Shown here: one piece after another, positions 23,887 to 44,990 of the stretch
Layout: every line of letters begins with the position of its first letter
Position numbering within the stretch: position 1 is the stretch's first letter
Source of the DNA: Tubiluchus corallicola
Taxonomy: Eukaryota; Priapulida; Priapulimorpha; Priapulimorphida; Tubiluchidae
Direction of reading: 5' to 3'
DNA length: 64,000 nucleotides
Assembly (NCBI GenBank): GCA_030141605.1
Contig: JAQGDQ010000715.1
Location: 44,416-108,415, forward strand
Program-made: the position numbers and the translations under genes
The notes under the pieces: model-generated
The model's database searches: none
Told to the model about the DNA's origin: nothing
Seen by the model: the letters and a program-made list of their open reading frames with translations, nothing else

Positions 23887-26800
23887 ATGAAGATCGGGAT
23901 TATGAACCTTCTTTTATTAATTTGTGTATCTGCTGTCTCCAATGCATCAACGATATTCGACAAGATCATTTCAGGTAAGATATCAATTTAAAAAGCCAAG
24001 GATTTTGAAACGAGTTATAAAAAGTAAGACGTTTCAAGCTACTACTGTGGTTTATCTTCAGGCAAAAAAGAAAAGCGAAACTTTCTGCTGTGTATTTACT
24101 CTTGCACGTTTTCGACTTTTGTGTTCTTCAATTAAGTTTTTATTTCCCTGATTTTGTGTTTTTCTATGCAGAAAAAACTTACCAAAAAAATTAGTATTAG
24201 TTATTTCATTTGATCTGTTTACTTTCACAAATAAAAGATAAACTAAATTGGCATTTCAGAACGTCGTGTTTCTTAGCCCGGTTTCTTAGTTATGGCATTT
24301 TTTAATTAATTGTTTCTATTCTTGCATTAAGAATTAAATTTGTGTTATCAAGAAAGATCTGATTTAAAATGTAAAGATGTAAATATTTTTACCCGCTGAT
24401 TTATTGGTTTTTGGGCGAGTCTGAAGAATTGAACAATAAAACTGCAACGCTTTAAATTTCTTCTTGTTAATATGATTAAATTAACAAAGAATTTTTTATT
24501 TAAATTTAAATTTTTATTTAAACAAAGTGTTTGAAGTTTGTGTTTAAATGTAAGAATACAAACACTCTGTTTATTTGCGGATACAAGGATACGGATATAT
24601 AAGAATACAAAAATCAACCCAATCAGGAGTAAAATTATTTTGCATTTTAAATTAGTTCTTTCCTGATAACACAAATTTGATTCTTAATGACAAAATAAAC
24701 TTGGAATTTTCGGGAACTCTCCTTTTTACTTAACATTATCTACTGTTAGAAACTGCCTTAAATTTTACTTTTATCTAGCAAACTTTGCAATTAAAAATGG
24801 CTTAAAAGCATAGTGACTCTACTGTCTCTACACCTCTGTAACTTTGCATTTTAGACAATCAGAATTCAAATAACAAAGGAGGCGGCGCTGTTGCTGCCGG
24901 AGGCGGATTTATCATTGCTGGAGGTGACAAAAATCCTTCCTACTCACCAACTGTAAAACCATATCCTCCATCAACTGGAAGTGGATGTGGATCACATTGT
25001 TCAGGCGGACAGGGTACTGTCAGTGGATGTGGATCTTGCAGTTCCAACAACCATAATTATCCAGGTCATGGTAAAATCTAAACTCCTAACAGAGCATCAG
25101 ATATACTACTGATTATGCCAGTCAGCGCCATTTCTCGTTTCACAGCTGCCATTATCATTGACATCATCGTCATCGTCATCATCGTCACCATTATCATCGT
25201 CGTCGTCATTATCATCATCCTTGCAATCGCAATCGGTAACATTATCATTGTACCATTACATTACCAAAATCGTTGTAAATGCAAGAGCGTGTGCTCGGCT
25301 TTCAAAGTTAAACAACGGCAGGCCTAGCGAGTAAACAGATGAGTGATTACCAAAAAAATTAGTTTTGGATGGTTTTGTTTGCTGTACACTTAGCTATACT
25401 AGCTATACACTTTGCTATACAAGACTTAGGCATGCCCAAAGGTCCAAGCATCTCTTGGTGATGCGTGTGAACTCCAATATAAGTAACATAATCCTGATGT
25501 TGATATAAGTAATAACAATAAGATTTATTAATAACATTCAATAAGCGTAGCATATCTACTAGCGTGATAACATAGATGATGAGTTCTGCAGCCACCACCA
25601 GAGTGAGTGTGTGACTGACCTTTAAATACTTGCATGACATCATACTTACGTCATGTGTTTTGGGAAGGTATTCTCACTACACCAGTCCACACTGCATCCA
25701 GTTACTCAGTCCTGTTTTTACTAATGAACTATGTCGTACACATAAAAATCGTCATCATCGCCATTACCATCACCGTTGGCATCGTCATTGGCTTCGTTAT
25801 CGTCATCGTCGTCGTCATCGTCATCATTTATAATTAACGTCTTAAATGATATAATTTTATGGTCATTAATGTATCGGTATTACCATCAACAAAGCCAATA
25901 ACCACAGTAGTGTCGCTGAGATTTTTAATTGACTTTATACTAATGTATGTAGTCTTTATAGTAATTATGCCGTCATCGTGTAACTTTATTATCACTTGTT
26001 TTGCATCGGCCAGATCTCCAGAAAAAAACCATAACAAAGTCCTACTATTCTTCTTTAGATGTAACACATTTCTTCTCTATTGACCAAAGTGTTAACAACA
26101 TTCACGGATTCTTCAACAATTTTGCAACAACGAGTCGAACCATCGACACCGGGCACGGCCAACAACGACTCGACGTCATTTTTGTCGTGGACAGCAGCGC
26201 CTCTGTCGGCGAACAGGCTTTCCAACAGGCAAAGTGCATAATGAAAGTAAGAATATTAGCACTTACAAGCGTAGTAATAGTTACTCTTAAAAGTAAAATA
26301 AAAGCCAGCAGACGAAGCGCGTGGACATCACCATAACTGGTCGAAACGTTGCAACTGTGTGTCTGAACAAAAACCCATGTCTTTGTTTAAGTGGGTGCTG
26401 GCTGTTATTTTCATTTTAAGCATTCGTTTCCTCATCACAGTTATTCTTAGACAGTGTTGACCTATCTAACTTGGCAATCAGCCAGGAATATTTAACATTT
26501 TTCTATGTGTTGATGATCTAGGAGTGGGTGAGGATGTTCGACTCAAGTAGCAAGTTCTTAGTGAGAGTTGCTGTTATTAAGTACGCTGAGTTTATAAAAG
26601 AAGAGTTCACGTTCACTACTTACACTGGTAACAAAGCCACTCAGAAGATCATCCGAGCTATCAATCGGATACAATATGAACGTGAGTTTTTTTTGTGAAA
26701 TTCAATATTAGACATATTAGACATGCATTAGTACCATCTGCATCTGTATCACTGATAAACGCACTTCATATAGTTTTATAATGTCTAATAGTTGATTAGT

Positions 26801-27704
26801 CAACCAGTCATTTCAATAATTCAACCAGTTTATGAGTCCATGGGTCCATCTAAATGTCAGTTAGTCATCTAACAGATAAACAGACAGACGCGCAGACAGA
26901 CAATAGACTGACTGACTGACCGACTGACTAACTAATTTACTGGCCAATCCAGGCTAATGAAGTCAGAAGTCAAGCAGTTGTGGTTCAGTCATATGACTAA
27001 TAGTCAACTAATAAACTAATCAACCGACTGACTGATCGATAGATGCGCGGTCAATTGACTGACCGACCAACAATTGACTGACAGACCATTCAACCAGCAA
27101 GCAATTATCTACAGAACAATCAGTCAATAATGTACTATCGTGGTCCTTAATGGTTTCATTTCTATCTTAGATGGTCAAGAAACATGTACTGATCGAGCAC
27201 TTAGACGAGCTCAGCAGGTGTTCAAGAGAAACGACAGACCAGACGCCACTGTTGCTCACAAAGGAGTCATCACTATAACTGACGGTCGTTCTAATTGTTA
27301 TGGTGACCCCTGCAAGGTAGCTGCCGACTTAAGAAGAGAGGGTAAGTTTGTCAGTCATAGCAGCCTCAGCGGAACTAGCCATTTTCTGTTTGTAGTAATT
27401 ATGTTATTAAAATATGTAGTATTTGTTTTTCTTTTTTTCTATACAATGGCTGTATTTGGACGAAGTTGACTATTTAATTGCTACATTGTTTATAGAGATT
27501 ACACCACTGGGTGTATTTTATATTAAATATTTTTCTTTTTTAGGAATACAAATTTTCGTCCACGGCATAGGTTATCGAGTTGACTTGAATGAGATCCGAT
27601 GCATAGCTACTGGTAATAACTACTGCTACGAAGAGAACTACGTCCAGGCTTGTTCAGCCACTAGAATAGCTAGAGAACAATATAGTGCCTTAACTTTAGG
27701 TTAG
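23887..27704 (+). CDS. Secreted vWA-domain protein with Gly/Cys-rich N-terminal segment, six exons, 327 aa
   Basis: Exons 23887-23974, 24855-25070, 26059-26246, 26522-26681, 27171-27341 and 27544-27704 join in phases 1, 1, 0, 1, 1 to a 984-nt frame. Residues 1-20 are a signal peptide. Exon 2 encodes a Gly/Ser/Pro-rich stretch with two CGxxC-type pairs (GCGSHC, GCGSC). Exons 3-6 encode a vWA fold: LDVIFVVDSSASVG supplies the DxSxS of the metal-ion-dependent adhesion site, TCTDRAL the threonine, and GVITITDGRSN the aspartate. The last strand and helix are IQIFVHGIGYRVDLNEI. All MIDAS residues are present, so divalent-metal-dependent ligand binding is likely, as in matrilins, collagens and other matrix proteins. 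The frame stops at TAG 27702 just after a good donor (G|GTTAGT), so an alternative last exon is possible (28051 or 29538). Reading on past exon 2 would instead stop at 25082, but exon 3 continues in phase. Confidence 0.9.
25139..25235. repeat. (CATCGT)n-type imperfect repeat in vWA intron 2
   Basis: Mixed ATC/GTC triplets. A similar patch is at 25755-25830 in the same intron. Both give spurious Ile/Val-rich frames. Confidence 0.8.
26870..27115. repeat. Degenerate (GACT)n in vWA intron 4
   Basis: Recurring gactgact, gaccgac and caaccag words over about 240 bp. Old, diverged tetranucleotide repeat. Confidence 0.65.
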
Positions 27705-28050
27705 TAGGACGTGTACCAGAAGGTTATTCAGTCTTACCATTCCACCATGTTAGATTTCTCTTTTTTGGAGATTTTGTGCAGAGCCATCTAGTGATGGTTT
27801 TCATGGAGACAACCAAATGTGCCAGTTATTGACTGTGCGCAAATTTATTAACAAATTTCCTTCATAAAAATTTCCTTTATAATATATTTAAAGGACCAAT
27901 AGTAGGTTAGGTAAAGCAAATTTTATTATAAAGTTTAATACATCAGTAAACAAGGTTAAGTTTAGCAGAAACTAAAATGATACCAAGCATTAATTCAGCC
28001 TGTTAGCAGCTTATAATACAAAAAACAAGGTAGATATTTTTTACTTTCAG

Positions 28051-28124
28051 TGGTCAAATGTTACTTAAGTTTGTTAGAAGTGTTTTGTGTTAATGTATAC
28101 ACTCAGATGACTGTAATATTTTGA
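28051..28124 (+). CDS. Candidate alternative last exon of the vWA gene, copy A
   Basis: After a strong acceptor (ttactttcag) the sequence is open in phase 1 and reads VVKCYLSLLEVF and about a dozen more residues to TGA. Joined to the GTTAGT donor at 27700 it would replace the terminal Gly-stop of the vWA protein with a cysteine-containing tail. Use is inferred from splice signals, phase and the existence of a second copy; no transcript evidence is available. Confidence 0.4.
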
Positions 28125-28342
28125 AGAGCAGCACCCTGCCTCTGTATTTTAACTCATGTTACTTATGGCTCTAACATGAGTAGAAGTTAATGTAGCCACA
28201 CGCAATCAAATGTTTTTACAAACCAGGATCATTTTTTCAAGAATAATGTTTTTCAAGAACGTTATATACATGTTTTGTGTTTCTTTCTAAACTGTTTATG
28301 GCCTGCTAGCAAGACTTTAAGCGTAGCTACTTAATCATAAAA

Positions 28343-28951
28343 TTAAGTTAGAGGTCCCTTGACGGTTCTTAAGTCGTAGTAGAACTGTATGGCATCAACA
28401 TACCCCTGTCCTTTAAGTCGACCTGCCCTTGGAATGATGCCAATTTCTTGAAAACCCAGATCTTTGTAGATCTTAATTGCTCCTGTGTTGGTCGCATATA
28501 CGAGATTAAAAAAACTAGCTTCATACATAAGATCCTTTGCGATGTGGAGAAAAGCTTCGGTAAGAAATCGTCCGATTCCGACATTCCTAGCGTCTTGCCG
28601 GACCAGGAATCCACCGTTACATATGTGCGAAGAACGGCCAGGAAAGTTTGGTTTCACGTAGAACGAACCCACGACGTCGCGTCCGCTAGATTCGCCACGA
28701 TCGCGGCACACGAAAACGTCATAGCTGGTCCAAAATGCCCGAAATTCGTCCATTTCGACTTGCTTCATTTGTGGGTAACTGTTGCCCTCTTCTACGGCGT
28801 AGTTTAGCAAGGCGAACACTTGTTTCTCATCTGTAGATTCTTTATAGACATCTAGCAAAACACAGCGGCCATCTTTGAGGGTATGCTCCAACGGCAAATA
28901 GTGAAAAGAAACATTTTTCTGCCTCGGTGGAAGCAAATATGGCGATGACAT
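28343..28951 (-). CDS. Mpr1-like GNAT N-acetyltransferase, intronless, about 202 aa
   Basis: A single uninterrupted frame. The longer frame begins at GTG; the first ATG (28951, MSSPYLLPP) is the likely start. GNAT acetyl-CoA-binding motif A is visible as RNVGIG (about residues 122-127, R-x-x-G-x-G). The flanking words SYPQ (about 58-61), KPNFPGRSSHICNGGF (about 100-115), FNLVYATN (about 148-155) and IIPRAGRLKG match the layout of yeast Mpr1, which acetylates azetidine-2-carboxylate and proline-pathway aldehydes and lowers oxidative stress. That recognition is from memory of the family, not from a search. There is no signal peptide, so a cytosolic enzyme is expected. The absence of introns, between multi-intron genes, suggests a retrocopy or acquired gene. 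The real substrate is unknown. Confidence 0.92.
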   Translation of the reverse strand: MSSPYLLPPRQKNVSFHYLPLEHTLKDGRCVLLDVYKESTDEKQVFALLNYAVEEGNSYPQMKQVEMDEFRAFWTSYDVFVCRDRGESSGRDVVGSFYVKPNFPGRSSHICNGGFLVRQDARNVGIGRFLTEAFLHIAKDLMYEASFFNLVYATNTGAIKIYKDLGFQEIGIIPRAGRLKGQGYVDAIQFYYDLRTVKGPLT

Positions 28952-29537
28952 GATCTCACTGTTAGCCACACAAAACGTGCGCTCAGTTTACAAATAGAAA
29001 TTCAGTCTGTTGAATCTCCTAATAGTAACGCTGTTCCGAGGCAAATGTGCCTAGCCGTATTTCTGTGAATTGGAGGTTCTTATACGTTCTGAACCAGAAA
29101 GCATTTTTCTACCAGTTTAGTGTAGCTTCGGGCCCATTTGTTACGCTAGCTGCACCAAGCAAACAAATCAAGGTACACCAGGCTAGTCATAAAGTGCAAC
29201 CAATCAGCATTCAAAAACTTTGCCACATTATTGCATCGTAAAGCAGTCAATGTCCACAGTAGTAATGTGGTTTACTTTGAGTCAGAACTAACGATTTTTT
29301 GATTGGAAAATACGATTAAGAAATTAACTTATTCGTAATTGAATTTGTTTTTTAATTGTGTTTTCAAAAATAAAATTTGTAACGCTCAGTTAATCTCATT
29401 AAAACAAGCAAAATAATATAGCCTTTTATAGTGGTTCATCTTGTAATATTACTAGGGTAATTATTTATATATTAAAACATTTTTTTGCGATTTTCTCAAA
29501 ACCAATGGAGATTAACTTAGCTATTTTTGACTTTCAG

Positions 29538-29608
29538 TGACCAAGTGTTACTTAAGTTTGTTAGAGATGTTTGATTTCCTAGTAACTACGCAATTCAGCA
29601 AGTTCTAA
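29538..29608 (+). CDS. Candidate alternative last exon of the vWA gene, copy B
   Basis: A near duplicate of copy A (shared words ctttcagtg, caa-tgttacttaagtttgttag) with the same acceptor and phase. It reads VTKCYLSLLEMF, then a different tail to TAA. The two copies bracket the minus-strand acetyltransferase gene. It could be the last exon of a vanished neighbouring vWA paralogue. Confidence 0.35.
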
Positions 29609-32600
29609 CAGCTGATCAAACTAGCCAAGAAAAAATACGTGTGCAATACTGAATTTGGTTAACATCATTTCAAGCTCGACCCAAATTCACTGAAAACGCA
29701 TCATTTTGCAATGTTTTTCCTGTCAATAGAGGGCGCCACGTATTAGGCACTTCTTGAGTACACCGATGCTCTTGAAATTACTACCGAATTAAAATAACTT
29801 TGTGTATTTTAAAGGGTAGACTCAGTCGTCAAGGGTAGACTGAGTCGATTTACATGCACACAAAAATCATTAGTCCGCAAAGAGATATACAATCGTGTAA
29901 AAATAAAAAACAACCACGAATTTAAAACAATAAGTTAAGGTCTAAAACATAGATCTATAGCAAGTTTAACACTATGCGTTACTAGAGAAAAAATAAAAAG
30001 CCAATTTTCTCTACTTGACTTGCAGTAACAAATCCATTGACTTGCAGTAAAACTCAAGCATTTGCATAGATATGATTAAATATTATTTACCTTTGCAAAC
30101 GCTGAGGACGTTCTAATGTTGTTATTACTAAGGTCTATCCAAAGTTTTAATCACGATATTATAAGAAGAAAGTAATGAAGCTGCTTGAAAATTACAGTAC
30201 ATACGTTACAAACGCTTATGTATAAACACCAAATATATTCATAAGGTTATTCACTTAGACTTGAAACAACAGATCATAAATGATCGCAGGGAAAAATTTT
30301 CTGTCTCTGTGTGTCCACCATTTTCACTGCAAACTAAATGAAGGCGTTTCTTTCGAAGCTGACACAGTTTCAGAGCTCAACAATTTTGCCTTTAGTTCCT
30401 CTGCAGTTTGCATCAAACGGGCCCTGTACGGCAATTATAGTAGTAGAAGTAGTATTTTTATTGTCATTACGACCTTACATGTACATTTACAATAACGATA
30501 CGTGTAACGCGCAATGTTACAAACGACACAAATATTAGTTTACAAATTTTGCTAAAGCATAGCGCAAAATACACAGCAATGGCAGTAAAAATTTTTAACA
30601 TAATGACATCCAAAAAGGCATTAATAACCAAATAACAATTTAGTGATAAAATGTTAGTTAACTTAACTGTCATTTACACGAATAAATTAAGGATATCGCT
30701 TAAAAATTTTCCGCAGATTAAAGGGTCGATATTACGAAACTCCAAAACATTACTTAAATTTAGATTGTATTTTTCTACCACTTTTGTTAATACACACTTT
30801 ATCTGTGAAGTCAGGTACCACATAGTTCGTAGGATTAACTTCCATTTTTATCATGAAAGAAATCTTTATCAATACTTTGTTCTCTGCATGGAAGATCATC
30901 GTGTAAGAAGTTGATTTGTTTATTGTTTTGCTGCGGTGTGTTGAGTGCAATAAATAAGACGTCCTGGCTGTTTTTCAGTTGAAAATTCCAGCACTTAAAT
31001 TTTTAATGGAAAAGCTCTTCGGCCCTAATTTAAAAATTGCTAAATTCATAAACATAACTTTCACAAGAATAATGAATTCTAGTATCAAGCTGTGAAATTT
31101 TAAATTTGTAGACTATTTGCTTCTAAACTACGACACATTTTTTGCACCAACTAAATGAATTCAAATTAACGGAATTCTTGATTTCAAATCGACTCTTACG
31201 ACGTGCTGGCGCTTTTTGCATCTTCAGCAATCTATTTACAAAATCATCATTTTCCGCTGCAACAAATAGCGTATCATACTGCTATCATTTTTATTTAAGT
31301 CGACATAGAATCCTTCCATCTACGATACATCGTTTTTGTAAAACAGGACTTTTCAAGTATTTAAGGTCATGACGTCACAGAAATTAAATATTGACACGTT
31401 GATAACACGTGCAATTCAAGCAACAACAGAAAATGAATCTATGGATTTTTGTGCAGGGTATCTATCCAATAATGACGTCATAAAGTGAGAGGCAAAGAAA
31501 AAGTGAAAGCGAAATAAAAAAACAGGAAGGCATTTATCAAACTTAAAAAGTTTATTTTTTCTCGTAATCATAGCAAAACTGCACCACAAAAGGTGTAATA
31601 ACAAGTTTATTATCGTTTCCTTTGGCAGTAACAATGAAACTCGATGGAACTCCATAGGTATTTAACATTTACTATAACTAATACAAGACGTATTCTCTGA
31701 GCATTAACGTTCTTATTTAAACACCAGCAGTCATAAATGAGAATGGATGTATATTGCCGTTAATGGGCATTATATAATATAATATATATATAAGATTACA
31801 GGCTACAGCTCTGACGACGGCACCATTCTCGGTGATCCACATATCAAACGAAAGGTTTCTTTTTAGTGTGGTCCCATTGGGGGTTTATTTTTCGAATCGG
31901 GCCCACAGGGAGGAACGGGAGGGGGGCGAAAAATGGCCCCTTTTCGCCCGTTTTTTTGCAAAACTTATACCTTTTATTTCTGAAGATTGGGACTGGGCCT
32001 GGTTCAGTGCTGGTAATGGTTGGATAGCCCGTTCAACGGTGTGTGTTATAGGCATATTTAGAATTCGAGAGGGCCACGACAACCCGTAACGGGCGTTTTC
32101 CCAGACACATACACCCAAATTTTGCAAAAAACTGCACAAACAGGCTTCAGAAAAAGTCCATTGTGCAACTGTTTAAGCATATTTTGAAAAAATAGATATA
32201 CTCCTGAATAGAGGACGAAATGGCCAATAAAGCAGAAGGGTTTCATTGGGAGAGATGTCCACTAGACGAAATTGAAAGGGTGTATTTCATAGTTCATTTT
32301 AACCTCCCCCCTCCACCAGTGCTGTTTGGAACACCATTTATAAATGCTTTTGTGATAAATGGCTTCCAACATTTAAACTAACGAGTTTTCTGTCGCGCGT
32401 TTTTTCTTTGATAACAAACTCGCAAGTGTAAACTGCTTTGTGACTAACTGTTGGTAAATTATTGCAAACTCTCCGACAGTTGCTGCTACCTGCGAGTTAC
32501 TGTCTAATGTGAACGCTTCGGCGGGTTACTCTTGCCACTTCTCGCAGTGAATAGAGAAGTAAGTAAGTATCAGCTCGGAGAGTAACTCGCGAGAAAACTG

Positions 32601-34090
32601 GGAAGCCTGAAAGCGCCGTAAGTATAATTAGAAACGTTTTCCAAGAAATTAATATTGTTTAAACTAAGTCAGTACGTATTAGTAAGAAAAACTAATAAAC
32701 AATTAATAATATCAACAATGCTAGTTTTGTGAACATTTGCATGCCTTTGGCATATTTAGCGCACAGGACTTCGTGTCGGGCTTTAGTGACACCATCGGGC
32801 TGTAAGGAAAAGACTTCAGGTCGAAAATGATCACAATGCCCAGAAAACCAGAGCTGCTGCTAAACTGACATCACTTTTTAACAAGCGACTCGTTCAGCGA
32901 TGTGTTATTCCTTGCTCACCAATTTTCTGTGAGGGAGAGTGTAAATCCTTTGGTACATAGTCTTTAGCACCTGATGACGTTTCATTACTAGTAATGGTTT
33001 TAAGTTCAAGTAAGCCTTTTCACAGTTTGCTGTAGATCAAAGCTTAAGTGTACCACAGCAACGAGTCTTAGCTACAACCGTCAGGTGACATGTAGGTAAA
33101 GCAAAGCCATCTGCCGCATCAGTTCAGTAACTTCAATTGGTTTACATGAACTTTACTTAATTATGCATTAGTCTGTGCGTAGAGTGATTTACTAGTAGGA
33201 TCTTGCTTAGGCAGAGAAAAACTGAACTAGGTAAGGTTGTAGCTAGTTTTCAAAACTGCTACTATTACAACAACATGGGCTGCAAGGCATTGTCAAGTGT
33301 ACACAAAATGCGTTGTATGGTACACTTAACCTTTGATCTTTTCACGATCGTCATCACCAATCGCTGGAACTGTGAAAAGGTTTATTCGAGTGAAATTTAC
33401 AGCAGTGTCCAGATGCAATGAATAGATTTGCATATATATTTCCAGTTTGCTCATATTATACAAATAAACCACAGGTGTCTTTAGCGACTTTTGAGGAAAT
33501 TATACTGCTTCTAAAAAATTAATGAACATTTGCGTTCACCAAAGCGTTCTCAATAAACTAGTAAATATATTATTTTCTAAAAATTATATAATTATAAACA
33601 CATATACATTACATAAATGCGTCACTTAATGCAAGTTAGGGAATACGTAAAAATCCTGCTTTGAGCAAATTACGAACATCAGTAAAACTTACTTTATACA
33701 ATAATCATTATAGTTATAATATACTATTTTCAGATACAACAAAGAGGTCGTCGACATTTAAATTAAAAGAACATCACAAATCAGCAATAAAAATTGTTTT
33801 TATTTACACTATTATAAAGCTAAATATCCTATAGAGATGTGACTGGAATAGATTTAAAATTTGCAAAAAAATGGTTAATAGCATTGACCAAACTGGACGT
33901 TTTGAGACTTGCGTTCTTTTGACAGAGCTGGGAAAAATGTGGCTGCGGAAACACTAAAAAAAATCAATTTAGCTGGCAAGCTGTAACCAGGATGTGGCTC
34001 ATACTAACTTTCCAAGCACTATTGACTTTCGAAATTATAAAACACAATTTTATTAGGTAATTACAGGTAATTATTGCCAGTTATATGGCA
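29609..34090. other. Intergenic between the GNAT and ZP-N genes, no gene seen
   Basis: AT-rich with no supported coding exon. A compositionally distinct patch (31850-32330) holds G-runs (gggaggggggcgaaaaatgg) and the phrase ttttcgcccgtttttttgca. A related phrase (ttttcgccggttttttttcg) recurs near 55075, suggesting a dispersed repeat. Confidence 0.5.
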
Positions 34091-34096
34091 ATAAAC

Positions 34097-34102
34097 TTTA
34101 TT
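34097..34102 (-). promoter_or_regulatory. Polyadenylation signal of the ZP-N gene
   Basis: AATAAA on the minus strand about 25 nt past the TAA stop, giving a very short 3' UTR if used. Further AT-rich sequence follows. Confidence 0.5.
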
Positions 34103-34126
34103 AGTATTATTCTTATAGTCGATTTA

Positions 34127-44352
<10,226 letters not shown>

Positions 44353-44370
44353 TGCACCGCCCCCTATCTG
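44353..44370 (-). other. Splice acceptor immediately upstream of the ZP-N start codon
   Basis: On the minus strand tttatgtttcag is followed by only 15 nt before the ATG. A 5'-UTR intron, or a trans-splice site if the organism uses spliced leaders, would explain it. Confidence 0.45.
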
Positions 44371-44710
44371 AAACATAAAAACATGAATCGGTCATTCACA
44401 CAACAATAATTCGGTTCTAGTATTGAATGCAGCTTTATAACTGCATTCGCGTAAATAATGCTTTGTTTCCTGTTCCAATAAACCCGCTAAAAATGCTGAA
44501 CAAAAACGACAAACGGCGAAACGTCAAGAGGCGAAATTATCGTTTGAAAGTCTAACAGCTGAGACCGCATTGTTCAGTGGGTTAATTTTAAAATGACTGA
44601 TACGCTGAAGTTACAAGGTTTTGAGTGTTAATACCACGACTTAAAAAGTAACAACGAAATTAGCAACAAGCCATCTTGAAATTGTTGCAAAAAGAACAGT
44701 AAAGAACGCA

Positions 44711-44990
44711 AGAAGAGGAAATGAGAGAGTCGGGGAGGGGAAGGGAGAGGAGGAAAGGAGCGGAGTGGAGTGGAGAGGACAAGAGAGGAGAAGAGAAGGG
44801 AAAAGAAGAGGAGAGGGGGAGAGGGAAGGAGAGGAGGGGAGGGGACATGAGGAAAGGGAAAAGGGAGAAGTACGAGGAGGGACAGAAAATAGAAGAGGAG
44901 AGAACACTGACAAGGAAGAAAAAGAGAAGAGAGCAGATGGTAAGAAAAAGGATGCGATGAAGAAGAGAACGAAAATAAAAAAATAATTGA
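44711..44990. repeat. Homopurine tract, about 280 bp
   Basis: The plus strand is almost only A and G (gagg, ggaaag, gaagag words). It begins about 360 bp upstream of the ZP-N start codon. Such tracts can form triplex DNA; a promoter role is conjecture. Confidence 0.85.

Noticed and set aside
28343-28951. Microbial contamination for the intronless GNAT
   Set aside because: Flanks are continuous with the host-like AT-rich DNA and repeated exon copies lie on both sides; contamination is not needed to explain it, though reads should confirm.
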